A DNA stretch of 64,000 bases from Bradyrhizobium diazoefficiens (GTDB taxonomy: Bacteria; Pseudomonadota; Alphaproteobacteria; Rhizobiales; Xanthobacteraceae), in contig NZ_CP067102.1 of NCBI RefSeq assembly GCF_016616885.1, forward strand, positions 6,972,501 to 7,036,500. The letters run 5' to 3'. Each line of letters starts with the position of its first letter. The first letter of the stretch is position 1. Shown here piece by piece: positions 27,013-36,424 of the stretch. The position numbers and the translations under genes are program-made. Below the pieces are notes generated by a model that worked only from the letters and a program-made list of their open reading frames with translations, was not told where the DNA came from and did not search any database.

Positions 27013-28329
27013 TCATGTAGGCATTGGGGCGACATTCCAAGTGCGAAGAGATGCGATCGCTAGATCGGCCTTCTTCAGCAATTGGCGCAGCGGCGGGCAA
27101 TCAGGATAGTACCGGACGAGTGTAGCCTTAACCTCGTCAAGATTCACAATGTGCCGATCCCAGCTTGTGGGTACCACGGCGAGTGCGTCTCCCTCGGGAA
27201 GTTCGTGATAGTAGAGATCGAAAAACACGTCATCCGAAAGCTCGTCGCGCTTATATTCACACTGGACCCAGTTATCGAGCTCGCAGCGGATCGCGTCGAC
27301 GCGTCGGTGAACTCCTGCGCGTGCTTTCGTCCCAATCAGGATCGACTTCAGCAGTCGCCCGGCCAGTTTGTGCCCCTCAATCGGCATGCGCGTCTTCGGC
27401 CGGCGCTGCGCTCCCGAAAGAAACATGCTATATGGGACCGAGCTGTTGGAGCCGCGCCGCTCACCAGCTGTTTTGACCTCGCGCGCCTTGGCCTCAATCT
27501 CCGCCGCCTGCCCCGGGCTGACGAAGGCTGGCACGATCGGCCTCGACTCGCCATCCCAGGCCGACGCCACGATGGGAGCCGGTGCTTCCGCCAATCGCGA
27601 GATAATCGGCTCCAGCAGATACCCCTTGGACATATCGGCCAAGAGAGAGAGCGATGTCCCGCCGTCAGGGCGATACATTCCCTTCCACGGCGAAGTCGCG
27701 ACCACCCAACCGTGTCGGTCAGCCCATTCCTTCTGCTCGCGAGTGATGCTCTGGGCATAAGGCTCATTGGTGCGGATGAAGGTCTTCGCTGCGGGGTCGA
27801 ACCACGCTGCATCGTGATCGGAGCCCGGCATCCGATGCTGGACTTGTCCTCGGGGGAAAGATCGTTTCGCCTTTGACGGGACCAATTGGGCCGCTTCAAT
27901 AAACTGAACAGTCCTGGCGGCCTCGCACGCAGCCTCCCGCGCCGCCTCCTGCGACGACGCGGTATATGTGTCTGCGAGATGATCAGGACCTTCTCGGCGC
28001 ATCGTACCCAGCCCCCGCGATGCTTTGTATTGCGCCGGCTTAACAAGCGCGTCCAGAGGTCTGCCCAGCGGCATTTTCAGGATCTCGCAGCCCGTAACCT
28101 TGGTCGTACGATCCCGCCAAAGAACGGAGATGTACAGTTCGGCCGACGGCCTGGGGGCCGCGAGGCCGTCTCCAAGCTTACGCAGTGCGTGCTTGTAATT
28201 TTCGAAGCCGGCCGCCTTTGATGCCTTGTCCAAGGCGACAGCATGCTTAATGCCGTCGGACTTCTTCAATCGCTTGGCGAGCTGCTTGATGCCCTCAATA
28301 GAGGACGGACGAATGTGATCGTTCGACAC
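27013..28329 (-). CDS. DUF5623 domain protein (438 aa)
   Basis: The start is GTG 28329 behind GGGAGA; the longer frame to 28509 adds a Pro/Arg-rich stretch that does not look real. The protein opens DHIRPSSIEGIKQLAKRLK and GFENYKHALRK, the pattern I know from the DUF5623 family, where the first 60 residues form a helical domain also found near plasmid and phage genes. The middle is hydrophilic. The C-terminal part has CELDNWVQCEYKRDEL and a DLYYHELPEGD stretch. The function is unknown. It marks the left edge of the island and diverges from gajA. Confidence 0.75.
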   Translation of the reverse strand: MSNDHIRPSSIEGIKQLAKRLKKSDGIKHAVALDKASKAAGFENYKHALRKLGDGLAAPRPSAELYISVLWRDRTTKVTGCEILKMPLGRPLDALVKPAQYKASRGLGTMRREGPDHLADTYTASSQEAAREAACEAARTVQFIEAAQLVPSKAKRSFPRGQVQHRMPGSDHDAAWFDPAAKTFIRTNEPYAQSITREQKEWADRHGWVVATSPWKGMYRPDGGTSLSLLADMSKGYLLEPIISRLAEAPAPIVASAWDGESRPIVPAFVSPGQAAEIEAKAREVKTAGERRGSNSSVPYSMFLSGAQRRPKTRMPIEGHKLAGRLLKSILIGTKARAGVHRRVDAIRCELDNWVQCEYKRDELSDDVFFDLYYHELPEGDALAVVPTSWDRHIVNLDEVKATLVRYYPDCPPLRQLLKKADLAIASLRTWNVAPMPT

Positions 28330-28625
28330 GTCAGGTCTCCCGGCCCTTAGCGAAGCGTCGCCCGTCAACCACCTCTCGAGCCCGACATGACATGGCGGGA
28401 ACGATTGATCTGGACAGCGCCTCAACGGCTTCGCTACGACGGGCGGCAGGCTCCTGCCGGGAGCCGACTCGAAATATACCACGACCGAGACTTTCGCGAA
28501 AGGATGCACCCCAGGATACGGGAGGACCTCAGGTTGCGCTACTGTATTACCTCTCCTGGAGGGACCCGAGATCGCGGCAGTCTCAAACTGAAGGACAGGT
28601 TGTGCGGCACGGCCCGGGGGAATGA

Positions 28626-30356
28626 ATGCGCATCGTCTACTTGGAAATAGAAAATTTCCGCGGCATCAAAAGGCTGAAATGGGCACCTTCCCCCGGCATG
28701 AATTGGCTCATTGGCCCCGGGGACTCGACCAAGACCACCGTGCTGGACGCGATCGAGCTGTGCCTCAATCCTAGGTCCTACATTTTTGCTGACGACTGTG
28801 ATTTCTTCGATCTCGACATCAGGGTGCCAATCCGGATCACCGTAACGCTTTCTGACCTGCCGCCGCACTTCAAGGCCGAAGATCGATATGGCCTCCACCT
28901 CCGTGGCTGGGATGTCTCGGCCAAAAAAATCATCGATGAACCGGGAGCAGGCTTAGAGGAAGTGCTCTCGATCAATGTCGTTATCGATCAGACCCTGGAG
29001 GCGCGGTGGTCGATAAATAATGACAGAATCGACGCGCTGGATAGCGATCCACCGACGGTCCGATTCAAGGACGCCAAGCAGCTTGCGACGAATCGCCTCG
29101 GTCCCTACGCAGAGAGACATCTCGGTTGGGGCCGGACCTCTGTGCTCACTCGCATCGGCGAGGCAGGCGATGGCTTCAGCCTGCAACTCGCGGAAGCGGC
29201 GCGTGCCGCCCGTTCGTCGTTCAAAGCTGGCGACCGGAATGTCTTCAAGAGCGCAGTCGATCGAGCGGAGGAACTGAGCAAGCTCTTCGCAGTCCCGGTG
29301 CGGGGCAAGTTTACCGCGGAGCTCGACGTACAGGGTGTCAGCATCACTTCAGGTGGCATCTCACTTCATGATGGCGATCTGCCATTGCGCAGGCTCGGCA
29401 CGGGCTCCGCACGTCTCCTTGTATCCGCTCTCCAGCACGACGCCGGTCCTCCGCATGTTGCGATCATCGATGAGATCGAGCACGGCCTCGAGCCGCACCG
29501 TATCGCTCGGCTGCTGAGATACCTCAAGGCGCCCAAAGCCGCCCCCGACGCGGCTCAGCCTCAGATATTTGCAACTACACATTCCCCGGTCGTGATCCGC
29601 GAGCTGACTGCGGCCGATATCTTTTCAGTTCGGTCCGATGCCGGCATCACGACCGTGAAATCCGTTTCTGCCTTCGCAAGGGATTCCGACACAGCACAGC
29701 GCCATCTCAGAGGAAATCCGGAGGCATTCCTCGCCCGCAAGATCTTGGTCGGTGAAGGTCGCACCGAACAAGGACTCGCCCGCGGCCTGGATGAATGGTG
29801 GCAGGCATCCGGCGAGGACTCATTTGCCTTGCAAGCGTCTGTCGCAATCGATGGGGGAGGCAAGGACAATGCGCCCCTTGTCGCCGAACATTTGCGCGAT
29901 CTTGGCTATGAGGTCTGGCTTCTCTTGGATTCCGACGAAGAACCGAATGCGACAGATCTGGAACGCGCCAAGGGGAAAGGCGTGGTTGTTCACCAATGGC
30001 CTGACAGGTGCTCGACGGAAGAACGCCTATTTCTCGACCTCCCCTGGGCTTGTGTACGCTCGATGATCGCACTCGCCATTGAATTCAGCAGCATGGAGAG
30101 CGTGAGAGCTGTCATCGACAACGCCCTATCCGCAGCTGGGCTTCCTACTGCCACAGCAGTCAGACTTGGCCGTGACCGCGATACCGCGCAGGTCCGACGC
30201 ATCCTCGGCAAGGTCGCGAACGACAAAAAATGGTTCAAAACCATCGAGCGCGGCGAACGGCTGGCCGCGTTGATCGGGCCTCATCTTGGCGCGATTTCCG
30301 ACAAGCCTCTCAGCGCAGGTATTGCCGCCATGAGGAAGTGGGTCGATGGCAAATGA
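28626..30356 (+). CDS. gajA: Gabija GajA: OLD-type ATPase/TOPRIM nuclease (576 aa)
   Basis: GajA is the nuclease of the Gabija anti-phage system; it cuts DNA when nucleotide levels fall and forms a complex with GajB. Residues 1-345 are the OLD-family ABC-type ATPase: IENFRGIKRL, a Walker A-like IGPGDSTKTTVLDAIE (residues 29-44, with Thr where Gly is usual), the LGTGSARLL signature and Walker B VAIIDEIEHGLEP (Asp282, Glu283), then IFATTHSPVV. Residues 372-540 are the TOPRIM domain with Glu377 in VGEGRTE and LLLDSDEE at 433-439. The length is close to known GajA (about 580 aa). The gene overlaps gajB by 11 bases. The start follows GGGGGA. Confidence 0.88.
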   Translation: MRIVYLEIENFRGIKRLKWAPSPGMNWLIGPGDSTKTTVLDAIELCLNPRSYIFADDCDFFDLDIRVPIRITVTLSDLPPHFKAEDRYGLHLRGWDVSAKKIIDEPGAGLEEVLSINVVIDQTLEARWSINNDRIDALDSDPPTVRFKDAKQLATNRLGPYAERHLGWGRTSVLTRIGEAGDGFSLQLAEAARAARSSFKAGDRNVFKSAVDRAEELSKLFAVPVRGKFTAELDVQGVSITSGGISLHDGDLPLRRLGTGSARLLVSALQHDAGPPHVAIIDEIEHGLEPHRIARLLRYLKAPKAAPDAAQPQIFATTHSPVVIRELTAADIFSVRSDAGITTVKSVSAFARDSDTAQRHLRGNPEAFLARKILVGEGRTEQGLARGLDEWWQASGEDSFALQASVAIDGGGKDNAPLVAEHLRDLGYEVWLLLDSDEEPNATDLERAKGKGVVVHQWPDRCSTEERLFLDLPWACVRSMIALAIEFSSMESVRAVIDNALSAAGLPTATAVRLGRDRDTAQVRRILGKVANDKKWFKTIERGERLAALIGPHLGAISDKPLSAGIAAMRKWVDGK

Positions 30357-31801
30357 TGACGATATTGCGCGGCTCGCTGTTAGCATCCGTCGTGGCAGCA
30401 TTGTCGCTGCAGCTGGATGCGGAAAAACGGAGCAGATCGCACTCGCTGTCGGAAGCTCCGATGGACGCCGGCTGATCCTCACGCACACACATGCTGGCGT
30501 CGATGCCCTGACCAGACGCCTGCGTAAGCACCACGTTCCAACCGCAAAGTACCGCATCGACACCATTGCCGGATGGTGTTTTTGCAGCGTCCTTTCCACA
30601 ACGTTCGGGGTTCGCTGGGGTTGTGCCGACGACGAGCGCCCACTGGGACGATGTCTACCATGCCGGCGCGCGCTTGCTCGATAGCGGCGCTGTCGATGGC
30701 GTCCTGCTCGCATCCTATAGAGGGTGCTTCGTGGACGAATATCAAGACTGCACCAAACAGCAGCACCAAGTTGTTTCACGGCTCGCCAACCTTCTGCCGA
30801 CTTGCGTGTTCGGCGATCCATTGCAAGCGATCTTCGATTTCGGAGATCAGCAACCGGTCGACTGGGATAGCGACGTATTTCCCCTGTTTGAGCGTTCGGC
30901 CGAGCTTCTGACGCCATGGCGCTGGAAGAACGCGGAAAATCTAGAATTGGCCGAGTGGCTGCAGGGCGCCCGTACCGCCCTTGAGAACGGCAACGACCTC
31001 GACCTGCGATCAAGACCAGGATGCGTAACTTGGACGTCTCTGCCCGCGACCGCTCAACGCCGTCAGAGAGCCATCGTCGGGGAATGCCTCGCTTCCATGC
31101 GCGACCCCGTGCAAGGCAGCCTGATCGTCATTGGCGGCAGCACAAGCGAGAACCGGCGTTCCGCACTGGCACAGAAACTCGCCAAACAGGGTTTTGGCAA
31201 CCTCGAAGCAATCAGTTGCAAGACCCTCTATGCCGCCGCCAAGACGATCGATCGGACGACCGGGTTGGCCCGAGCAAAAGCAATCGTCGACTTCGCGTCC
31301 AAATGCCTGACGGGCCTCGAAAGGGCGGAGCTCCTCAAAGCGCTCGGAGCCCGCCAGCAAGGTCGGCGCCTGGGACAGGCCAAGTTCGCTTCGCTATTTC
31401 AACTCAGCGACGCCGTGATCTCCAGCGGTTCGGAAGCGAGCATTCTCGCCCTTCTGCAAACGCTCCACGACAGACGAGGCGCTTATCTGTATCGTCGTGA
31501 GATGTTCTATGCGATGCGATCAGCCCTGCAATTGAAGGCGACGCGCCAACTTGCCACGCTGAGCATCGCGATTTGGGAAGTTCAAAATCGGATGCGGCAT
31601 GCGGGGCGCCGCCTCGGTAACCGAAGCATCGGCAGCACGCTGCTGGTGAAGGGCCTGGAGTTCGAACGCGCGATCATCATCGCAGAAGACGCGATGACGA
31701 GGAAGGATTGGTACGTCGCACTGACCCGGGCGACAACGAGCATTCGGATCATATCCCCGGCGGAGCGATTCCTACCGTTACGGGATCAAAATCGAACGTA
31801 G
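30346..31801 (+). pseudogene. gajB: Gabija GajB: UvrD-like helicase, frameshifted
   Basis: GajB is the SF1 helicase-like partner of GajA. The first part (30346 to about 30580) gives motif I AAAGCGKTEQIALA and motif Ia LILTHTHAGVDAL. The second part, in another frame, gives motif II CFVDEYQDCTKQQ, motif III FGDPLQAIFDF and a C-terminal STLLVKGLEFERAIII and YVALTRATTS. The joint is a run of five T (30579-30583): with four T the frame is continuous and the product is 484 aa, close to known GajB. So either the gene is inactive, or the base call is wrong, or frameshifting at the run restores it. Confidence 0.82.
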
Positions 31802-31930
31802 CCGCAGCGCTCTATAACCTGGTCGGAGACCGGAGAATATCTATCGATGTATGCTTTGCACGTAGGTTGAGTCTCGTCTCCCTACATGTTGAGGAGCTTC
31901 GGCATACGTACCTTAGTGAAGGCAGAGCCA

Positions 31931-32896
31931 TCAGGACGGTTGCCCCTCCCTCTGGGCAGCGGCGATGGATTGGAATGCTTCGTGGATGTCACGAGATCGC
32001 CTCGGAAAAAAGGCCCTCATTTCTCCGTCTTCCAGCGGATACTTTTTCAAATTGAAAGTCCCGTGGAGTTCGCGCATTTCATAGAAACGAACAGGGCGTC
32101 GCCTGCCATCCAGCGCCGTGACGATAGCGTACTTCACAGCCTCCTTGCAGCGCATTCCGAAAATCACCTCTTCGAGCTCCAGTAGGGAACGCTGCACCCC
32201 GCGCGGTCCAATCAAACGCCATTCCTGCTCGTATCGCCAGCTCGCCGCCTTTCGCAACAGAACGGCCTCGTCGACCTGACGACGGGCGTCCTTGTCGCCG
32301 TCGAGCATAGCCAGGACCTTGCTGGCATCGACGAGTCGCGTGCCGCCGTACTGAACCTTATGGAGATCATCGAGCGCATCAGACGGCACCGAGTAGCCAA
32401 TGCAGACGCCGTGATGCTGATCGCCATAGTGGCTCCACATCAACGGGCAGGTAGCGCGCTGACCCAAAGATACAATGCCCTTATCATATTGCAGCAGCAG
32501 CTCCTTCTCCAGATAGTTGCCGAGCAGAAACTGAAGAGGGTCGTCTATTTCATAGCTTGGGTCGGTCGCGTTGTAGCTTATTTCCGAGATGACCTGATCG
32601 GCCTGTAGGCGGCTAAGTCGATCAATATGATCCAGGGTTTTCGGACCTTTGTACCTGATTGTCTGGGCCGCGGCTGTCATCTCCGCGCTCAAACGCCGCT
32701 CGACGAGCTGGCGTAGTGCGCGCTCGAGATCCGAGGCAGGAAGATCAGTGTTGAGCGAGGGCCGCGTGTCGAGCGGATCATTGAATGTGCTCGGATCGGC
32801 ATAATAGAGATTGTCCGCAATGATCATATCGAGTGTGAGATTGTTGAACGCGCGGTATTTGAACAGCCGCCTCGGAATGCTTCGTCTTGCTGTCAT
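31931..32896 (-). CDS. DUF2971 domain protein (321 aa)
   Basis: The start at 32896 follows AAGAGGAAG. The N-terminal RRLFKYRAFNNLTLDMI and LYYADPSTFNDPLDTRP, the middle GIVSLGQRATCPLMWSHYGD and HHGVCIGY, and the late SWRYEQEWRLIG are the conserved blocks of DUF2971. This family is frequent in defence and toxin contexts, but its chemistry is not known to me. It converges with gajB across a 129-base gap. Its position suggests that it belongs to the defence island, but not necessarily to Gabija. Confidence 0.85.
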   Translation of the reverse strand: MTARRSIPRRLFKYRAFNNLTLDMIIADNLYYADPSTFNDPLDTRPSLNTDLPASDLERALRQLVERRLSAEMTAAAQTIRYKGPKTLDHIDRLSRLQADQVISEISYNATDPSYEIDDPLQFLLGNYLEKELLLQYDKGIVSLGQRATCPLMWSHYGDQHHGVCIGYSVPSDALDDLHKVQYGGTRLVDASKVLAMLDGDKDARRQVDEAVLLRKAASWRYEQEWRLIGPRGVQRSLLELEEVIFGMRCKEAVKYAIVTALDGRRRPVRFYEMRELHGTFNLKKYPLEDGEMRAFFPRRSRDIHEAFQSIAAAQREGQPS

Positions 32897-33070
32897 GGCT
32901 TCCTCTTGAGCAGCGATTCGGGCTCGGGGAGTTTTGGGTTACGAATCGGAGAATGACAGCGTAGCTGAGAGCCGCCGAAACCACGCTAGAGCCATCTCCG
33001 CAACGGTGAGGAGACGTCCGCTCCGATGCGGGCGACGCTTAGCACTCGTCCCACCCTTGAACAGGTGCGG

Positions 33071-34182
33071 TCACATGGGAAGAAGCTGCATCAATTTCGC
33101 GGAGAGATCGTTCACGATCTTCTGCAAGTGAGAGGTGGAAATATCGCCTGGGTAGTTGTGCGTGATCGAGCCATAGGGATGAAAGGGCTCTGCAAGATCT
33201 GCAACGATTTGGCCACTTTCCAAGCGCAACTCTTCGCCGGCGCCCAGTAAACCCGCAGGCACGGGATGAAGCGCGGCCGGATTATGGATGAGCGTTGTTC
33301 CTTCCCGCCAGGTTTCCTGCCATTCGCCATCGCCGACTTCATAAACAAATGGCGCGGGAAGCGCCGCGTTCGGGTCGTGGCGGTAGCACGTTCCATAGCG
33401 GATCATCCGGACGGCATTGCTGCGAAATGCCCCCTCCTGCCCCATGCGATTAAACTTCGGGGCCGTACCGCTATTGCTGAACAACACCGCGGAGATGTGT
33501 TGCGCATCTGGCTGAAAAAAAAGCCCGAGGGAATCTCCTTTCCTGGAATACGGTGCACGGCAATCTGGTCAGGCTCGATGATCAGATTGTCATCGTGGTC
33601 GTGATACCACCGCTGCCTGAGGCCGAACAAATACGACGCCAGCGTCGAAGATGAATTTAAGAGTGATCCTGGCTCGTGAAAACTTTCGATCCCGAGGATC
33701 AACGGATGACCCGCAACATGAGGAAGCTCCCAATATTTCTTCTTTAGCTTGCTATAGAGAGGACTTCCCAGCCGTATCGGCACTTCGTTGGCCAGATTTG
33801 CCCGAATATCCATCGTGGTTCTTTCGGGTGGCGCAATCTTGTATGGCTTGATGCCATCTCCGGCTTGATTTGCCGTGGTTGCCTCGACAAAGATGTCAAC
33901 GCCATCCTTTCTCAAGAAGAAGTCAGGACGCGAGTGGCTACGATCGATGGTCCATCCCTGTTCTGTGAAGAGGGCCTGCAGGTAGAGCTCAAAAGTGCGA
34001 GCGTCGAACCCGCCGGTCTGGAACTGCTCTACGAAATTTTCGTCCGCGTCATGAAAGTCGGCGAAGACCGCTTGCATCATCGCCCGGACGGGGGCGTGCA
34101 TCGGGCTCGTCGCAAGACTACGAAATTGCGGATGCAATTCGTCATCGGGCCGCATAGGAACGAAGAGAGACGACTGGGACAT
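33071..34182 (-). pseudogene. PD-(D/E)XK-like hypothetical protein, frameshifted
   Basis: The first part (34182 to about 33515) has FELYLQALFTEQGWTIDRSH, then RPDFFLRKDGVDIFVEATT, an acidic pattern (PD, then VExT) that could be a variant nuclease core. It continues with PHVAGHPLILGIESFHEPG. The second part, in another frame (33487 to 33071), has NSGTAPKFNRMGQEG and a C-terminal SHLQKIVNDLSAK. The joint is a run of eight A on the plus strand (33515-33522). One more base there gives a continuous 370-aa protein. I recall related 350-aa hypothetical proteins. The function is not known. Confidence 0.6.
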
Positions 34183-34291
34183 TGCAACTTTACCCGAAGG
34201 TCGCGTGCTGAAGGCGTACTGCGGTTGGCCGTGGCCAGTCCTCCGTTACCGGCTGGTCCATGCTCTTGCCAGTGCGGCTTCTGCCGAATGA

Positions 34292-35893
34292 TCACGCCTC
34301 AATGAAACGTCTAAAATTGTTGCCGTACTGATGTTGGATGACGTGCGCGGGCGCCCCGTAGTGTTCGGCGACACGTTCCACGGATTGGTCATCTTCTTCG
34401 ATCATGCGAACTACGCTCTCCGCGGGTGCGATAAATTCAGCGGCGAAGGCGCGTCCGACTGCCTGCCGATCGGTATAGAGATTTGCAACGCATGATGTCT
34501 TGCTTCGAAACACAAGAAAATCGCCGATCGCCCTTGCGAGGATAAACTTGGTGTCGGCGGCCGTTTCTTTTTCGACGACGATTGTTGGCGCATTGCGTGT
34601 CTGTGACTGGAACGCCCGCAGGGCACAGGGAGCGGCAGGACTAGTCTCGAACCCGCCGGCTCCAAACATCGCTGCAAGCTTGACCGTATTTGCTATGCCG
34701 GTCTCCGGCGTCAGCTTGAGGTGTTTACGTAGCTTTTTCGCCATGCTGATACCACGCTGGTACGCGCGAGCGCGAGATTCCGCCGGCGTTTCACGAAGTT
34801 CCTCGGAGAGCACACGCAGTTCAGGCATGGCGTTTCGATCGCCTTGTTTGGTGATTTCCGAACGTGTCCAGGCCTCAGCCTCATCTATTCCGTCCTTCAG
34901 GACCGCTGAGCAGAAATCCAATCGCGATTCCTCGTCCGGGACCTCTGAGATGAGATCGCGGACCTTCTGGGCCCATTCGCTCGTCAGGTTGTATGGCGAC
35001 TCTCCAAGCGAACCGGCGGTCCGAGCGAAGACCGAGTCCTGCTCGTAAGACAACGTGTCTTCCAAGCGCGCTAGTTTGGACTGAATTGGGCGATCGTAGC
35101 GCCCGCGACTACGCATCTCGCTGACAGCGGGGCGCAGAACATCATCCAGCAGGTTCTGCTTGAAGGCGTCGAGAGAGACGATTTGCAGAAACTGCTCTTG
35201 CCGCGAGGACACATCGTCGGCCCAGCGCACGACATGCTCGACACGATCACCGACGGACCTTATCGCCAGCGAGACCTGACGCGTAGACGGGGCATGCACC
35301 GCACTAAACTCGCCAATTCTATAAGGTGCATCCCGCCGGTAGAGGATTCTCCACCAGTGATCGAGTATGCGCAGTACGATTCCGTTGATATCTCCGCTTT
35401 GCTTCGCGACAATCGGTTCGTGATCCGCTCGCGGCGGGAGGGTCAACACCAGATCTCCGGGGCTGACATCGCTATTGTCGGTCGCTCTGCCTGCAAACGA
35501 GATCGACAGATGTGGCGCGTCCGGCCCGATTACATGATCGGACGCCACCATCGCCGGCTCGGCGACGTGCTCAAGCAAGCCAAAATCGCGCGCTTTCTCG
35601 CGCCCAAGCGCAGTCAGAGTTGGGACGGACGCACGGCCTTGCGATGTGACCTCCACCAGACTGGCCTGGATAAGCGCGGTCAGCGACCGACTCACGTTGG
35701 GCTGTGCGCGCCCTGCCAGCTCCGATAGTTCGCTGATGCTTTTGGGCTGGTGCTGCGCAATGAGGCCCAGAAGCTCACGATTGCCGGGGGCCGCAAGAAC
35801 TTGCACCCAAGCGTCAGATGGAACAGCGGGGGGACGGCTTACGCGATCGAGGAGCCGGTCTCGCAGCGTTTGCCCGGAAATGAGCTTGCTCAT
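34292..35893 (-). CDS. Winged-helix protein with degenerate IrrE-like C-terminus (533 aa)
   Basis: Residues 45-105 are a MarR-like winged helix (SISELSELAGRAQPNVSRSL, then VPTLTALGREKA). The middle (110-390) is largely helical. The last 130 residues resemble the ImmA/IrrE peptidase fold: KFILARAIGDFLVF sits where the HExxH helix is expected, but no HExxH is present, and AVGRAFAAEFIAPAESV matches the region after it. So it is probably not a protease. Its start overlaps the DUF6516 stop by 4 bases (ATGA). In known DUF6516 pairs the second gene is a small DNA-binding antitoxin; here the regulator is much larger. Confidence 0.75.
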   Translation of the reverse strand: MSKLISGQTLRDRLLDRVSRPPAVPSDAWVQVLAAPGNRELLGLIAQHQPKSISELSELAGRAQPNVSRSLTALIQASLVEVTSQGRASVPTLTALGREKARDFGLLEHVAEPAMVASDHVIGPDAPHLSISFAGRATDNSDVSPGDLVLTLPPRADHEPIVAKQSGDINGIVLRILDHWWRILYRRDAPYRIGEFSAVHAPSTRQVSLAIRSVGDRVEHVVRWADDVSSRQEQFLQIVSLDAFKQNLLDDVLRPAVSEMRSRGRYDRPIQSKLARLEDTLSYEQDSVFARTAGSLGESPYNLTSEWAQKVRDLISEVPDEESRLDFCSAVLKDGIDEAEAWTRSEITKQGDRNAMPELRVLSEELRETPAESRARAYQRGISMAKKLRKHLKLTPETGIANTVKLAAMFGAGGFETSPAAPCALRAFQSQTRNAPTIVVEKETAADTKFILARAIGDFLVFRSKTSCVANLYTDRQAVGRAFAAEFIAPAESVVRMIEEDDQSVERVAEHYGAPAHVIQHQYGNNFRRFIEA

Positions 35894-36258
35894 GGATCCC
35901 TCTCTTCGAACTCAAAAGGCACATTTTTGATCTTGCAAGCCTGCTCGACGCGATCGAAGAAATCGGTCAACAGCATAGCGGGTGACTTGAAGTCGTATTG
36001 GAAGCGCTGACCGACCTTGCCGAAACGGTGTTCGTGGTCAAAAGGATCGTCATCGCCCGCTCCGTCGAAACCATGCGAATTGTCGAACCCTAACAACCGT
36101 TGCCCGTGCTCGTTCAGGATCAACGCATAGGACAATCCGTGAGGTCGGCCTGAGGTAACATCGCACCACTCAGCTCGAACGACGACCTGCCAGCCGTTTG
36201 GCATGCGCCATACACCGGCTTGGTCAATCAGCACGGCCAGTTGGCTATCTCCCAACAT
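35890..36258 (-). CDS. DUF6516/TumE-like toxin (122 aa)
   Basis: A short protein with SGRPHGLSYALILNEHG, RLLGFDNSHGFDG, DHEHRFGKVGQRFQYDF and a final helix, which I recognise as the DUF6516 (TumE) toxin family. The enzyme activity of this family is not certain to me. The ATG at 36258 is not preceded by a ribosome-binding site and sits inside a palindrome, so translation may be leaderless or use the GTG eight codons later. It is the first gene of a two-gene operon and is transcribed divergently from the gene at 36425. Confidence 0.75.
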   Translation of the reverse strand: MLGDSQLAVLIDQAGVWRMPNGWQVVVRAEWCDVTSGRPHGLSYALILNEHGQRLLGFDNSHGFDGAGDDDPFDHEHRFGKVGQRFQYDFKSPAMLLTDFFDRVEQACKIKNVPFEFEERDP

Positions 36259-36276
36259 ATATCATTCCATGATATA
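36258..36276 (-). promoter_or_regulatory. 19-bp palindrome, likely autoregulatory operator
   Basis: TATATCAT-TCC-ATGATATA is a perfect 8-bp inverted repeat with a 3-base spacer. It touches the proposed toxin start codon and lies in the divergent promoter region. Toxin-antitoxin operons usually carry such operators, bound by the antitoxin. The AT-rich sequence stands out from its surroundings. Confidence 0.65.
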
Positions 36277-36424
36277 ATTCAAGATCGAGGTTCTCGGCGC
36301 TGTGGGTGCGATCAGCCGCCGAAATATAGAATTATCCCGCAACCGACCGAAAAAGCGAAGTTCCAGCTGCCGTCCTGACCCAAGTAGTTTCGCAGATCAG
36401 CAGCCTTTGACGGATATATTCCCG

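Noticed and set aside
28626..30356. GajA read as a lone OLD-family nuclease
   Set aside because: The overlapping UvrD-like gene of matching size makes Gabija the better reading.
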